From: Mycolicibacterium sp. CBMA 226
Lineage (GTDB): Bacteria > Actinomycetota > Actinomycetes > Mycobacteriales > Mycobacteriaceae
Reading direction: 5' to 3'
NCBI RefSeq assembly: GCF_009729075.1
Contig: NZ_VTGY01000033.1
Span: 248,001 to 312,000 of the forward strand
DNA length: 64,000 nt
The notes beneath the pieces were generated by a model. It was not told the DNA's origin. It saw nothing but the letters and a program-made list of their open reading frames with translations, and did not search any database. The translations under genes and the position numbers were made by a program. This document shows positions 47,692 through 56,146 of this stretch, one piece after another; position 1 is the first letter of the stretch, and each line of letters begins with the position of its first letter.

Positions 47692-48912
47692 TCAAGCCAC
47701 CCCGCGCACGTGGGATGCGGACGCCCCGATGTTGGCCTGCTCGGCACCGATCATCGTGTACAGCAGCGCTTTCTGCTCGCGCAACCCGCGGTCGGCAGCG
47801 CGGTCCGAACCGCCCGGAAGGAGCAGCGCCGCGATGCTGCGCATGCCGTTGACCGGGATGCGCAGCACCGGATACCAGGGCGGCATGTAGGCCGGCAGCC
47901 CCAGCGTGCGCATCACCCGCGGGCCCAGGAAGGCCGTCGTGACCGACAGGTGCTGCGCCCACGCCAGCCGTCGACGAAGACCGGCGGCTCCGCGGTAATG
48001 CCAGGTCAGCGGGTCGCGCGCCATCGGCACCGACAACTGCCTGGTGGTCTCGTCGGACACGGCCAGCGCGGTGGACGTGTGGTAGAGGATGCGGACGCTG
48101 TCGCGGAACGAGCGCGGCAGCCATTCGTCCTGCACCCCCATCAGCCAGCCCACGTAGCGCGTGAGGTGGGCGATGCTGTTCAACTCGGCAGGCGTGGCCA
48201 CGATGCCCATGGCCAGGCCACCGAGAACCGGCGCGATCAGCGCACCGACCAGCGTCGCCGCCATGTCGGTCTGATTGACGGGCAGGCCCCACTGCTCGGG
48301 CTGCCAATCCGGCAGCGCCTGCACGTGCCCGCGCACCATGGCGTGGACGAACCGGACGCGGATCGTGGACCGGTACCCCGAACCGAACTTGTCCAGCCCG
48401 CCGTCGTCGATCACATCGAGCGCCCATTGCATGGTCTCGGCGAACCGCTGGTTGGACCCCTTCTCCAGGGCGCCGGTCCGGAGCAGGGTCTGGTTGAAAC
48501 CGGAGAACTGGTAGCCGCCGAGCAGCGCCACGTCGCGGGCGATGTACATGCCGTCGGCGCCGCCACGTCGCAACGTCCGCTGCCCGATCCGCAGCGCCTC
48601 GCGGTCGACCCAGTCAGGCGTGACCTCGATCGATTCGAAGAACCGGCGCAGCGGCTCCGGCGCCTCTGGCACGCTGGCGATACCGCCGGAGAGGGCACGG
48701 TCGAACAGCGGCCGCAACTGCTTCGTCCCCGCCTCCGACATCCAGGCGACCAGTGAATCCATGGGTTCATCGCCGACGTTGAGGCGTTCCCCCAATCGCT
48801 GCCACTGCGCCGAATCAGGTTTCCCGATGGCCAGCATCGCGGCGAACGAACTGATTGCGGCGGGTACCGGTTGCGGCCGATCGGGATGGCGCGCCGGGAT
48901 CGGCAGGGACAT
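47692..48912 (-). CDS. Oxygenase MpaB/DUF2236-family protein, latex-clearing-protein-like (406 aa)
   Basis: Belongs to the DUF2236 superfamily, which includes fungal MpaB and the bacterial rubber oxygenase Lcp, both b-type haem proteins. The hallmark stretch is present: STIRVRFVHAMVRGHV (Arg/His region) followed by WGLPVNQTDMAATLVGAL. A region of Lcp-like hydrophobic helices lies after it. The physiological substrate is unknown. I prefer ATG at 48912 to GTG at 48921, because AGGAG lies eight bases before the ATG but touches the GTG. No signal peptide is evident. Confidence 0.82.
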   Translation of the reverse strand: MSLPIPARHPDRPQPVPAAISSFAAMLAIGKPDSAQWQRLGERLNVGDEPMDSLVAWMSEAGTKQLRPLFDRALSGGIASVPEAPEPLRRFFESIEVTPDWVDREALRIGQRTLRRGGADGMYIARDVALLGGYQFSGFNQTLLRTGALEKGSNQRFAETMQWALDVIDDGGLDKFGSGYRSTIRVRFVHAMVRGHVQALPDWQPEQWGLPVNQTDMAATLVGALIAPVLGGLAMGIVATPAELNSIAHLTRYVGWLMGVQDEWLPRSFRDSVRILYHTSTALAVSDETTRQLSVPMARDPLTWHYRGAAGLRRRLAWAQHLSVTTAFLGPRVMRTLGLPAYMPPWYPVLRIPVNGMRSIAALLLPGGSDRAADRGLREQKALLYTMIGAEQANIGASASHVRGVA

Positions 48913-49003
48913 CGTGCTCACTCCTTGTCACCGTTGACAACGTGTGTAGTCAAAACTAGGCGGTACCGGTGGTCTCGTCAATGGCCAAACGAGCGCGAGC
49001 GCA

Positions 49004-49009
49004 TAGGCT
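49004..49009 (+). promoter_or_regulatory. Candidate -10 box of a leaderless DUF3887-gene transcript
   Basis: TAGGCT (TAnnnT) followed by exactly six bases and the ATG at 49016. No SD sequence precedes the start. Confidence 0.5.
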
Positions 49010-49015
49010 GGCCCC

Positions 49016-49453
49016 ATGTGGCGGGGAGAACAGTCCAGGAACCAGCGTCGGACCACCGTGGCGACCGCGATCACAGCGCTCGGGATCGGCACAGGCGTAG
49101 CGCTCGGCGCGGCGCCAGCGGCGACGGCGGCCGACGCCCCCGACCAGGTTGCGACGACGGCCATCGACGACATCGCGGCGGGCAACTACGCCGCCGTCAC
49201 CGCGCGGTTCGACCCGGAGCTGCAGAAGAGATTGTCTCCCAAGGCATTACAGCAGGCGTGGGACGGCTACCAGCGCACATTCGGGGCGTTTCAGTCCCAC
49301 GGCGGCCCTGAGGACACGCCCCGCGGCGAGCTCACCGTGGTGAACGTCCCGCTGCAGATGGATCGCATGCCCGGACAGTTCCGGGTGAAGATTCACCCCG
49401 ACGGCACCATCGCGGGCGTGTACTTCCTGCGGGAGGGCGTGCCGGTCCCCTGA
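49016..49453 (+). CDS. Secreted DUF3887-type protein (145 aa)
   Basis: A basic N-terminus (RGEQSRNQRR) and a hydrophobic segment ending in APAATAADA give a probable signal peptide cleaved near residue 40. The mature part begins with AIDDIAAGNYAAVTARFDPELQKRLSPKALQQAW, the recognisable core of DUF3887. In other bacteria this domain is found alone or fused before alpha/beta hydrolases. It may be a small cell-wall protein with an NTF2-like fold. The function is unknown. It is convergent with the alcohol dehydrogenase; their stops are three bases apart. Confidence 0.8.
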   Translation: MWRGEQSRNQRRTTVATAITALGIGTGVALGAAPAATAADAPDQVATTAIDDIAAGNYAAVTARFDPELQKRLSPKALQQAWDGYQRTFGAFQSHGGPEDTPRGELTVVNVPLQMDRMPGQFRVKIHPDGTIAGVYFLREGVPVP

Positions 49454-49456
49454 CCG

Positions 49457-50500
49457 TCACGGCAAGCGTGGGTCGATCAGCGTGACCCCGACGGGACTGG
49501 CGGCCCCGAACTCCGGCAGCAGGCGCGCGCCTTCGGTCAGCCCGACCACCCGCTCGACGAGCGCCTGCGGACGCAGCTTGCCCGCGGCGACCTGGGCCAG
49601 CATCTCGGGATAGTCCGCGCTGGCCATGCCGTGCGAGCCCAAAACGTCCAATTCCCAAGCGATTACGCGGTCCATGGGCACCTGCGGATGTCCGTCGACG
49701 TTGGGCAGCAGGCCCACCTGCACGTGTCGGCCCCGCCTGCGCAGGCTGTGGATCGCGTCGCCGCACGTCCCCGCGGTACCCACCGCGTCGACCGCGACAT
49801 GACTGCCACCACCGGTGATGTCGTGCACCGCGGGAGCCACCTCGGCACCATTCGCGAGCACGGTTTCGGTGGCGCCGAGACTCCGCGCGAGTTCCAGCGC
49901 CGCCGGGGTGCGGTCGACGGCGATGACATTGGCACCGGCGGCGGCTGCCACCTGGACCGCGCTGAGCCCCACACCCCCGACGCCGATCACCGTGACCCAC
50001 TCGCCAGGCTGGACCTTAGCCCGGGCCCGCAGTGCGCGGTAGGCGGTGGCGAACCGGCAACCCAGCGCGGCCGCCGCGGCGTCATCGATATCTTCCGACA
50101 CCGCAACGAGATTCGTGTCCGCCGCGTGCAGGGCCACATATTCACCGAACGAGCCCCAATGGGTGAATCCCGGCTGTGTCTGGTCGGGACACACCTGCGC
50201 CTGGCCCCCGGCACACCATTCGCAGGTGCCGCACCCGCACACGAACGGTGTGGTGACCCGGTCACCGATACGCCAACGCCGGACGTCGGCGCCGACGGCG
50301 ACCACTTCCCCGACCAGTTCGTGCCCGGGCACATGCGGAAGAGCGACACCGTCGTCGTGCCCGGCCCACGCGTGCCAGTCACTGCGGCACAGCCCCGTCG
50401 CCTGCACCCGCACCACGACCCCGCCCGGCGACGGCGTCGGGTCCGCGACCGACCGGACGTCCACTGGCCCACCGAACTGCTCGAAGATCACCGCGCGCAT
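49457..50500 (-). CDS. Zinc-dependent alcohol dehydrogenase (347 aa)
   Basis: Medium-chain dehydrogenase/reductase. Catalytic zinc ligands are visible in LCRSDWHAW and GHELVGE. The structural zinc lobe CGCGTCEWCAGGQAQVC carries the four closely spaced cysteines. The Rossmann motif is VIGVGGVGLSAVQVA. It oxidises or reduces an alcohol/aldehyde with NAD(P); the substrate is unknown. The gene starts 21 bases after the ABC ATPase stop and is on the same strand, so it is likely the last gene of the importer operon. That suggests the imported compound or its product is an alcohol or aldehyde, but this is only inference. Confidence 0.93.
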   Translation of the reverse strand: MRAVIFEQFGGPVDVRSVADPTPSPGGVVVRVQATGLCRSDWHAWAGHDDGVALPHVPGHELVGEVVAVGADVRRWRIGDRVTTPFVCGCGTCEWCAGGQAQVCPDQTQPGFTHWGSFGEYVALHAADTNLVAVSEDIDDAAAAALGCRFATAYRALRARAKVQPGEWVTVIGVGGVGLSAVQVAAAAGANVIAVDRTPAALELARSLGATETVLANGAEVAPAVHDITGGGSHVAVDAVGTAGTCGDAIHSLRRRGRHVQVGLLPNVDGHPQVPMDRVIAWELDVLGSHGMASADYPEMLAQVAAGKLRPQALVERVVGLTEGARLLPEFGAASPVGVTLIDPRLP

Positions 50501-50521
50501 CAGGTCATCGTCCCCCGCGTA

Positions 50522-52117
50522 TCACGGCGCGGCGCAGGCACCCCCGCGCCGGGGACGAGCCGGTGGCACGGCAGCGAGCAACGCGCGGGTGTACTCGTGT
50601 TGCGGATCCGCGAACAGCTCAGCGGCAGAACGGTATTCCACCGATTCACCGCCGCGCAGCACCAGCACGTCATGGCTCATCCGCTCGATCACCGCCAGGT
50701 CGTGGCCGATGAACAGGTAGGTCAGGCCACGTTCCTGCTGCAGCCGGGTCAGCAGGTCGAGCACCTTGGCCTGCACCGACACATCGAGTGATGCGGTGGC
50801 CTCGTCGAGGATCAGAAGCTCGGGCTCCACTGCGAGCGCCCGGGCGATGTTGACCCGCTGCCGCTCGCCGCCGGACAGTTCGTGCGGATACCGCGCCGCG
50901 TAGTCGGCCGGAAGCTCGACGGAGTCGAGCAGTTCGCGCACCCGCGCCTTCCGGTCTCGGGCCCGCGCCGACATGGGCTCGGCGATCGAAACACCCACCG
51001 GAATACGCGGATTCAGCGACGAGAACGAATCCTGGAACACCAGCCCGACGCGGCGGCGGACGGCCCTGCGGTCCCGGCGCTTGACGGTCAACACATCCGT
51101 TCCGTCGAGCAGCGCCCGACCTCCGTCAGGTTTGACCAGACCGGTCAGGGCCGCGGCCACGGTCGACTTCCCCGACCCCGACTCCCCCACCAGACCGAGC
51201 GTCGTCCCTTGCCGGATGTGGAACGACACGTCCTTGACCGCGTGGACCACCATCCGGCCTGTCGGTGTGGTGACGGGGAACCTGACGTCGAGGCCAGAGA
51301 CATCGAGCAGGGTCGCGGTATCCGGTGTGTCGCGCACCGGGTGGCCCAAAACCGGCCTGGCATCAAGCAATTCGCGGGTATATGCCTGCTGCGGTGCGTC
51401 GAAGAGCGCGTCGACGGACGCCTGTTCGACAGCCTCGCCGTCGCGCAGCACGGTCACCGTGTCGGCAACTTCGCCGATCACGCCGAGGTCGTGACTGATC
51501 CACACGACGGCGGCGCCGAACTCACGCTGCAACTCCCGCACCAGGGCGATGATCTGTGCCTGCGTCGTGACGTCCAGGGCCGTGGTCGGTTCGTCGGCGA
51601 TCAGCAGCTCGGGGTCGCAGGCCAGAGCGATCGCGATCATCACGCGCTGCCGCTGACCGCCGGAAAGCTGATGTGGATAGCTGCGCAACCGGCGCGATGC
51701 GTCAGGTAGCCCCACGGCCTCGAGCAGTTCCAGCGCACGTGCCCGGGCCTGCCGTCGGGTCAGATTCTTGTGTTTCTCAAGCGATTCGGTGATCTGCCGT
51801 TCGATGGTCAGCAGCGGGTTCAGCGATGTCCCCGGATCCTGGAAGACGAAGCCGATCCGTCCGCCGTGCACGCGACGCAGTGTGCGGGCCGGCGCTCCGA
51901 CGAGTTCCTGTTGTCCGGCAAGGACACTCGAGCCGGTGACGACCGCACCCGGCGCGTCGAGCAGGCCGGTGGCGGCCAGCACCGTCGTCGACTTGCCGGA
52001 ACCGGATTCACCGACGATGCCGAGGGTCTGCTCGGGCTCCACCGTCAGCGAGACGCCGCGCACGATGTCACGGTGTCCGATCCGGACGGACAGGTTGTCG
52101 ACCACCAGCACGCTCAT
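50522..52117 (-). CDS. Dipeptide/oligopeptide ABC transporter, fused dual ATPase (531 aa)
   Basis: Two complete ABC ATPase domains in one chain, equivalent to DppD fused with DppF (as in mycobacterial OppD). The first has Walker A GESGSGKST near 35-43 and signature LSGGQRQRVMIA with Walker B LLIADEPTT. The second has Walker A GESGSGKST near 310 and signature LSGGERQRVNIA with LLILDEATA. It energises import through the two permeases. The start overlaps the permease stop by four bases. Confidence 0.96.
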   Translation of the reverse strand: MSVLVVDNLSVRIGHRDIVRGVSLTVEPEQTLGIVGESGSGKSTTVLAATGLLDAPGAVVTGSSVLAGQQELVGAPARTLRRVHGGRIGFVFQDPGTSLNPLLTIERQITESLEKHKNLTRRQARARALELLEAVGLPDASRRLRSYPHQLSGGQRQRVMIAIALACDPELLIADEPTTALDVTTQAQIIALVRELQREFGAAVVWISHDLGVIGEVADTVTVLRDGEAVEQASVDALFDAPQQAYTRELLDARPVLGHPVRDTPDTATLLDVSGLDVRFPVTTPTGRMVVHAVKDVSFHIRQGTTLGLVGESGSGKSTVAAALTGLVKPDGGRALLDGTDVLTVKRRDRRAVRRRVGLVFQDSFSSLNPRIPVGVSIAEPMSARARDRKARVRELLDSVELPADYAARYPHELSGGERQRVNIARALAVEPELLILDEATASLDVSVQAKVLDLLTRLQQERGLTYLFIGHDLAVIERMSHDVLVLRGGESVEYRSAAELFADPQHEYTRALLAAVPPARPRRGGACAAP

Positions 52118-52953
52118 GACCGCCGCCTAGCCTCGATCATGGTGCGCTGCTTCGGATCCAGCACATCACGGAGCCCGTCACCGAGCAGGTTGCACGCCAG
52201 CACGATGACCACGATGGCCGCGCCGGGGAACACCGCCATCCACCACGCCAGCGTGACGAAGCCCTGGGAATCGAAGATCATCCGGCCCAGCGAGGGCTGT
52301 GGCGGCTGGATCCCCAGCCCCAGGAAGGACAGCGCGGCCTCGGACAGGATGGCGAACGCCAGCGACAGGGACGTCTGGACGATGAGCGGTCCGGTGATGT
52401 TCGGCAGGACGTGCCGCGCCAGGATGTAGGCCGCGGGGGTACCCATGGTGCGCGACACCGCCACGTACGGCTCCTCCCGCACCGCCAGGGTGCTGGCACG
52501 CGCCACCCGGGCGAAGATCGGCACATAAACGATGCCGATCGCGGCGATCGTCGTGCCCAGGCCCGGACCCAGCACCGCGACGATCGCCATCGCCAGCAAC
52601 AGCACCGGGAACGCGAACATCACGTCGACGGCGCGCATCACCACGGTGTCCAGCCAGCCGCCCCGATACCCGGCGCTGACACCCAGCGCCGTGCCGACCA
52701 CGGCCGCGCACGCCACGCTGACCACCGCGACCGTCATCGACGCCTGGAGACCCGTCAGCACCCGTGACAACACATCGCGGCCCAGTTCGTCGGTGCCGAA
52801 CCAGTGCGCGCCGTTCGGCGGCCGTAGCGCCTGCGGGACGTCGACGTCGTTGATGCCGTACGGCACCAGCCAACCGGCGCCCACCGCGATGACCACGGCG
52901 ACGACCACGACCGCGGCGCTGAGCGCCGTGACGGGATTGGCAGGCAGTTTCAT
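52114..52953 (-). CDS. ABC transporter permease, DppC/OppC type (279 aa)
   Basis: Inner-membrane permease with TM1 at about residues 10-32 (ALSAAVVVVAVVIAVGAGWL), the DppC hallmark HWFGTDELGRDVLSRVLTG, and an EAA loop (AVSRTMGTPAAYILARHVLPNI) that docks onto the ATPase. Five to six membrane helices are predicted. The gene overlaps both its neighbours by four bases. Confidence 0.95.
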   Translation of the reverse strand: MKLPANPVTALSAAVVVVAVVIAVGAGWLVPYGINDVDVPQALRPPNGAHWFGTDELGRDVLSRVLTGLQASMTVAVVSVACAAVVGTALGVSAGYRGGWLDTVVMRAVDVMFAFPVLLLAMAIVAVLGPGLGTTIAAIGIVYVPIFARVARASTLAVREEPYVAVSRTMGTPAAYILARHVLPNITGPLIVQTSLSLAFAILSEAALSFLGLGIQPPQPSLGRMIFDSQGFVTLAWWMAVFPGAAIVVIVLACNLLGDGLRDVLDPKQRTMIEARRRS

Positions 52954-53900
52954 GACAACCGAATCCGCGGATCGACAAGTGCGTACAACACATCCACCAC
53001 CAGATTGACCGCCAGGAACAGTACGGCGATCAGCAATACCGCACCCTGGATGACGGGATAGTCGCGCGCGGCCACCGACAGGTAGACCAGCCGGCCCAAG
53101 CCCGGCCAGGCGAACACCACCTCGACCACGATGACGCCGCCGAGGATCGTCGCCAGCTGGATGCCGGTGATGGTGAGAATCGGCACCAGGGCGTTGCGCA
53201 CGACGTGCCGCAGCGTGATCACCCGCGGGGACAGACCTTTCGAGCGCGCGGTCCGCACGTATCCCATCGCGGACACCTCCAGCACCGCGGACCGGACATA
53301 GCGGGTCATGATCGCGGCGGCCACCAAACCGACGGTGAGACCCGGCAGGACCACGTGGCGCGCCCAGCCGACGGGATCGTCGAACAGCGGCCGGTAGCCC
53401 GATGTCGGGAACCAGCCCAAGGTCGTGGAGAACAGCGAGATGAGCAGGATGCCCAGCCAGAAGTCCGGGACGGACACCCCGAATTGGCTTGTGACACGGA
53501 CGATCACGTCGCTGAGCCGGCCTTGGTGCGACGCCGCGTAGATGCCGGCGGGCAGCGCGATCACCAGGGCCAGCACGATGCCGACGACGGCGAGTGACAC
53601 CGTGGCCGGTAAACGCTCGGCCAGCACCTGGGCCACGGGATCGCCGTTCCGGAAACTGACACCCAGATTCCCCGTCGCCGCATGGCCGAGATAGCTGACG
53701 AATTGGGCAGGCAACGGCCGGTCCAGTCCGCTCGCGTGCCGCAGCGCGTCATACGCCTCGGGGGTGTACCGCGTCCCCAACGCGATGCGCACCGGGTCGC
53801 CGGGAACCAGATGCACCAGGGCGAATACCACGATCAGCACACCCACCAGAACCACCAGTGAGTAGACGAGCCGACGGGCGAGGAACCGCAGGATGGTCAT
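52950..53900 (-). CDS. ABC transporter permease, DppB/OppB type (316 aa)
   Basis: Inner-membrane permease. The N-terminus (LRFLARRLVYSLVVLVGVLIVVFALVHLVPGDPV, in parts) is the standard DppB opening with the LVPGDP motif. The EAA loop is GYVRTARSKGLSPRVITLRHVVRNAL. Six membrane helices are predicted. It overlaps the lipoprotein gene by four bases and pairs with the DppC-like subunit. Confidence 0.95.
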   Translation of the reverse strand: MTILRFLARRLVYSLVVLVGVLIVVFALVHLVPGDPVRIALGTRYTPEAYDALRHASGLDRPLPAQFVSYLGHAATGNLGVSFRNGDPVAQVLAERLPATVSLAVVGIVLALVIALPAGIYAASHQGRLSDVIVRVTSQFGVSVPDFWLGILLISLFSTTLGWFPTSGYRPLFDDPVGWARHVVLPGLTVGLVAAAIMTRYVRSAVLEVSAMGYVRTARSKGLSPRVITLRHVVRNALVPILTITGIQLATILGGVIVVEVVFAWPGLGRLVYLSVAARDYPVIQGAVLLIAVLFLAVNLVVDVLYALVDPRIRLS

Positions 53901-55414
53901 TGCCGGCCCCCAGCGAGGACTGCGTCCCGGAATCGGATTGCCTTGTCGCGCCTGGCCTCATATCCGGTGAGCTTCGGCGACCAGGCCTGCACCACCGCCG
54001 GGTTGTACAGGTAGAGATAGCTGACCTCGTCGGCGATGAGCGTCGCGGCCTGTGCGTAATCCTGGTGCCGCACTTGTTGATCGGTCTCGGTCCGGCCGGC
54101 ATCGAGCAGCGCGTCGACGCGCGGGTCGGAAAATTTCTGGGCGTTGCTCGCACCCCCGGTGTGGTGCTGCGCGTAGTAGAAATCGTCCGGGTCGATGTTG
54201 CCGAGCCAGCCCATCATCAGCATGTCGAAGTGGCCGTTGTGTTGCTCGTCGAGCCACGTGCCGAAGTCGACGGTGCGGATGCCGACCTTGATACCAAGGG
54301 GCGCAAGGTTGTCGGCGATCACCTGGGCCGCGGTCACCGTCTGCGGATACTCGCTGGTGACCAGCAGGTCCATGGCCGTCGGAGCCGCACCGGCCTGCTG
54401 CAACAGCTGCTTGGCGTGGTCGATGTCGTAGCGGTAGTTGTCGTAGGGCGTGTACCACGGGTTGCCCCGTGGGATCGCCAGCTGATTGGCCTGCGCCGCG
54501 CCGTAACTGGTGGCCTGCACAATCGACGCCCGGTCGACGGCATAGGCGATGGCCTGCCGCACGCGGACGTCCTGCCAGGGCGGCCGGGCCTCGTTGAGGG
54601 CCAGGTACCAGTAGTCGTTGCTCGGCGTCACCGCCAGGTGAATGGAATCATCGCCCCGCAGCTGGGCCACCCGCTGCGGGGGCACCGCATCGGTCCAGTC
54701 GATCTCAGCGGCCTGCAGCGCCGACAGCGCCGTCGACGGCTCGCTGATGAAGCGGAACGTCACACCCGGAATCCGTGGCGCCCCGGCCCAGTAACGCGGA
54801 TTTGCGCGCAGCGTGATCGCATCGCCGCTGCGCTGGCTGACGAAGGCGAACGGCCCGGTGCCGATGGGGTGGCTCGCGATCTGCCCGTCCTCGACGTTGC
54901 GGCGCTGCACGATCGCCGCGCCTTTGAACCCGCCGAGATTCGTCAGCAGGTTCGGCGTCGGATGGGCGACGGTGATCCTGACCGTGTGGTCGTCGGTCGC
55001 GGTGACGTCGGTGACGGCGCTGAGCTTGTCGGCGTTCGCCAGCTTGCCGTCGATGATCCGGCGGTAAGAGTAGACGACGTCGGACGCGGTGAGCGGACTG
55101 CCGTCGTGGAACGTCACCCCGGGTCGTAGGTGGAACGTCCATGCCAGTTGATCAGGCGAGATGTCCCACGACTGCGCGAGAGCGGGCCGCATGATCAGAT
55201 CGGCGTCCGGTTCCACCAGGGTGTCGAAGACGTTCTCGAGGACCTCGAAGGAGAAGTACGCGCTGGTCTTCTGCGGGTCGAGCTGGTCGGGTTCGCCGGA
55301 GATCGCGGCGACCAGGTAACCCGCGTCCTGGCCCAGGTCAACGCGGTGTGCGGGCGCGCAGGCCGCCGCAAAAAGGACAGAAACGGCAGCGAGCACGGCC
55401 GTAACCAGTCGCAT
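53897..55414 (-). CDS. Peptide-type ABC transporter substrate-binding lipoprotein (505 aa)
   Basis: Extracellular solute-binding protein of family 5 (SBP_bac_5). A lipoprotein signal sequence (RLVTAVLAAVSVLFAAAC) precedes the likely lipidated Cys, although the lipobox has Ala rather than Leu at -3. The family signature appears in ISGEPDQLDPQKTSAYFSFEVLENVFDTLVEPD (in parts), HLRPGVTFHDGSPLTASDVVYSY and AIAYAVDRASIV. It captures peptides or similar ligands. I chose the ATG at 55414 because the signal peptide begins there; the longer frame adds 26 non-signal residues. It is the first gene of the importer operon. Confidence 0.93.
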   Translation of the reverse strand: MRLVTAVLAAVSVLFAAACAPAHRVDLGQDAGYLVAAISGEPDQLDPQKTSAYFSFEVLENVFDTLVEPDADLIMRPALAQSWDISPDQLAWTFHLRPGVTFHDGSPLTASDVVYSYRRIIDGKLANADKLSAVTDVTATDDHTVRITVAHPTPNLLTNLGGFKGAAIVQRRNVEDGQIASHPIGTGPFAFVSQRSGDAITLRANPRYWAGAPRIPGVTFRFISEPSTALSALQAAEIDWTDAVPPQRVAQLRGDDSIHLAVTPSNDYWYLALNEARPPWQDVRVRQAIAYAVDRASIVQATSYGAAQANQLAIPRGNPWYTPYDNYRYDIDHAKQLLQQAGAAPTAMDLLVTSEYPQTVTAAQVIADNLAPLGIKVGIRTVDFGTWLDEQHNGHFDMLMMGWLGNIDPDDFYYAQHHTGGASNAQKFSDPRVDALLDAGRTETDQQVRHQDYAQAATLIADEVSYLYLYNPAVVQAWSPKLTGYEARRDKAIRFRDAVLAGGRQ

Positions 55415-55528
55415 GTCCGTCACTTCCCGGCCGGGCCGGCAGACAGCGGAAGCCGGCGTACTCCAGTGGGTTTTCCATACCCGCCGAACCACCGATTTAC
55501 ACCTGACATCGATATGCGCTGTTCAGGG

Positions 55529-55557
55529 TGCACACCGGCATCTGTCTGAGCTAAGAT
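55529..55557 (+). promoter_or_regulatory. Candidate cspA promoter
   Basis: TGCACA at 55529-55534, a 17-base spacer and TAAGAT at 55552-55557. Transcription would begin near 55564, giving a leader of about 47 bases that includes the hairpin at 55565-55585. Confidence 0.55.
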
Positions 55558-55564
55558 TCGCGGC

Positions 55565-55585
55565 GGACGTTTCTTCCTAACGTCC
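55565..55585 (+). promoter_or_regulatory. Hairpin in the cspA 5' leader
   Basis: GGACGTT (55565-55571) and AACGTCC (55579-55585) are perfect inverted repeats around the loop TCTTCCT. The structure would sit at or next to the 5' end of the mRNA, about 12-15 bases before the SD region (GAGAGAAG). It could stabilise the message or act as a temperature-sensitive element, as structured cspA leaders do elsewhere. Confidence 0.5.
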
Positions 55586-55610
55586 TGCTCTACATGAGAG
55601 AAGTTGGTAT

Positions 55611-55814
55611 ATGCCACAGGGAACTGTGAAATGGTTTAACAGTGAGAAGGGCTTCGGCTTCATCACTCCGGACGACGGCAGCAAGGACTTGTTCGTCCAT
55701 TACTCGGAGATCAAGAGCAACGGCTTCCGCACCCTCGATGAGGGCCAGCGAGTCGAGTTCGAGGTCGGTCAGGGCAGCAAGGGCCCGGCTGCGACCGGAG
55801 TTACTGCGGTCTAA
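55611..55814 (+). CDS. cspA: Cold shock protein, CspA family (67 aa)
   Basis: Single OB-fold cold-shock domain that binds single-stranded RNA and DNA and melts RNA secondary structure. RNP1 is KGFGFI, RNP2 is LFVHY, and the opening GTVKWFNSEKG is diagnostic. The length is standard. An SD-like GAGAGAAG precedes the ATG. Its own promoter, leader hairpin and double terminator mark it as a monocistronic unit. Confidence 0.97.
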   Translation: MPQGTVKWFNSEKGFGFITPDDGSKDLFVHYSEIKSNGFRTLDEGQRVEFEVGQGSKGPAATGVTAV

Positions 55815-55873
55815 CTGAGCTGCAAAGCTCAGCGGGCTGGTGCGGAACGTTTCGCGCCAGCCCACAATTCTTT
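55815..55873 (+). terminator. Tandem terminator hairpins after cspA
   Basis: The first hairpin, CTGAGCT-GCAA-AGCTCAG (55815-55832), starts right after the stop codon. The second pairs GGGCTGGTGCG (55834-55844) with CGCGCCAGCCC (55853-55863) around GAACGTTT, and is followed by a T-rich run (ATTCTTT). Together they form a strong intrinsic terminator. Confidence 0.8.
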
Positions 55874-55982
55874 CTCCACGCTGTCGGCGGATGCTCAGGC
55901 CTCTGACCTGGGCATCCGACCGACGGTGCCCTAGGTACTTCCCCGTCGAGGTGCCGCTGTTTGCCCGCGCAGCTGGTGGTCG

Positions 55983-56093
55983 TCAGGTCGTGCTGTCGCT
56001 GCCGCAGGCACATTCCGGGCCGCATTGGCAGTTCTCACACGTGCAATTCGGGTTGCCACACCCGGTGGATTGCTCGGTCTCATCGCTGGTCAT
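55983..56093 (-). CDS. Metallothionein-like Cys-rich mini-protein (36 aa)
   Basis: A 36-residue frame with seven cysteines at positions 12, 17, 19, 22, 24, 28 and 30, arranged C-x4-C-x-C-x2-C-x-C-x3-C-x-C (core CTCENCQCGPECAC). The C-x-C-x2-C-x-C block is the metal-thiolate pattern of bacterial metallothioneins such as SmtA (CACEPCLC). The N-terminus (TSDETEQSTG) is acidic and polar. There are no hydrophobic or aromatic residues, as usual for metallothioneins. It is not the 53-residue MymT. The ATG at 56093 is preceded by TAGCAT with seven bases between, suggesting a leaderless message. Neighbouring Ni/Co and copper genes support a metal-binding role. No homologue could be searched for. Confidence 0.75.
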   Translation of the reverse strand: MTSDETEQSTGCGNPNCTCENCQCGPECACGSDSTT

Positions 56094-56100
56094 GCATACG

Positions 56101-56106
56101 ATGCTA
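56101..56106 (-). promoter_or_regulatory. Candidate -10 box for the metallothionein-like gene
   Basis: On the minus strand TAGCAT (TAnnnT) lies seven bases before the ATG at 56093. With the hairpin at 56123-56143 upstream, this suggests a transcript separate from nicT. Confidence 0.4.
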
Positions 56107-56122
56107 AGCCCGCCCTGACCGG

Positions 56123-56143
56123 CCGGGAAGGCCCTCTTCCCGG
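56123..56143 (-). terminator. Hairpin immediately after the NiCoT permease gene
   Basis: CCGGGAAG (56123-56130) and CTTCCCGG (56136-56143) form a perfect 8-bp stem with a five-base loop. It begins three bases after the permease stop codon on the minus strand. It has no U tract, so its strength is uncertain. Confidence 0.5.
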
Positions 56144-56146
56144 TGG

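Noticed and set aside
55840..56118. A 92-codon plus-strand frame downstream of cspA
   Set aside because: It starts inside the cspA terminator and lies opposite the better-supported metallothionein-like frame; it has no domain or SD site.
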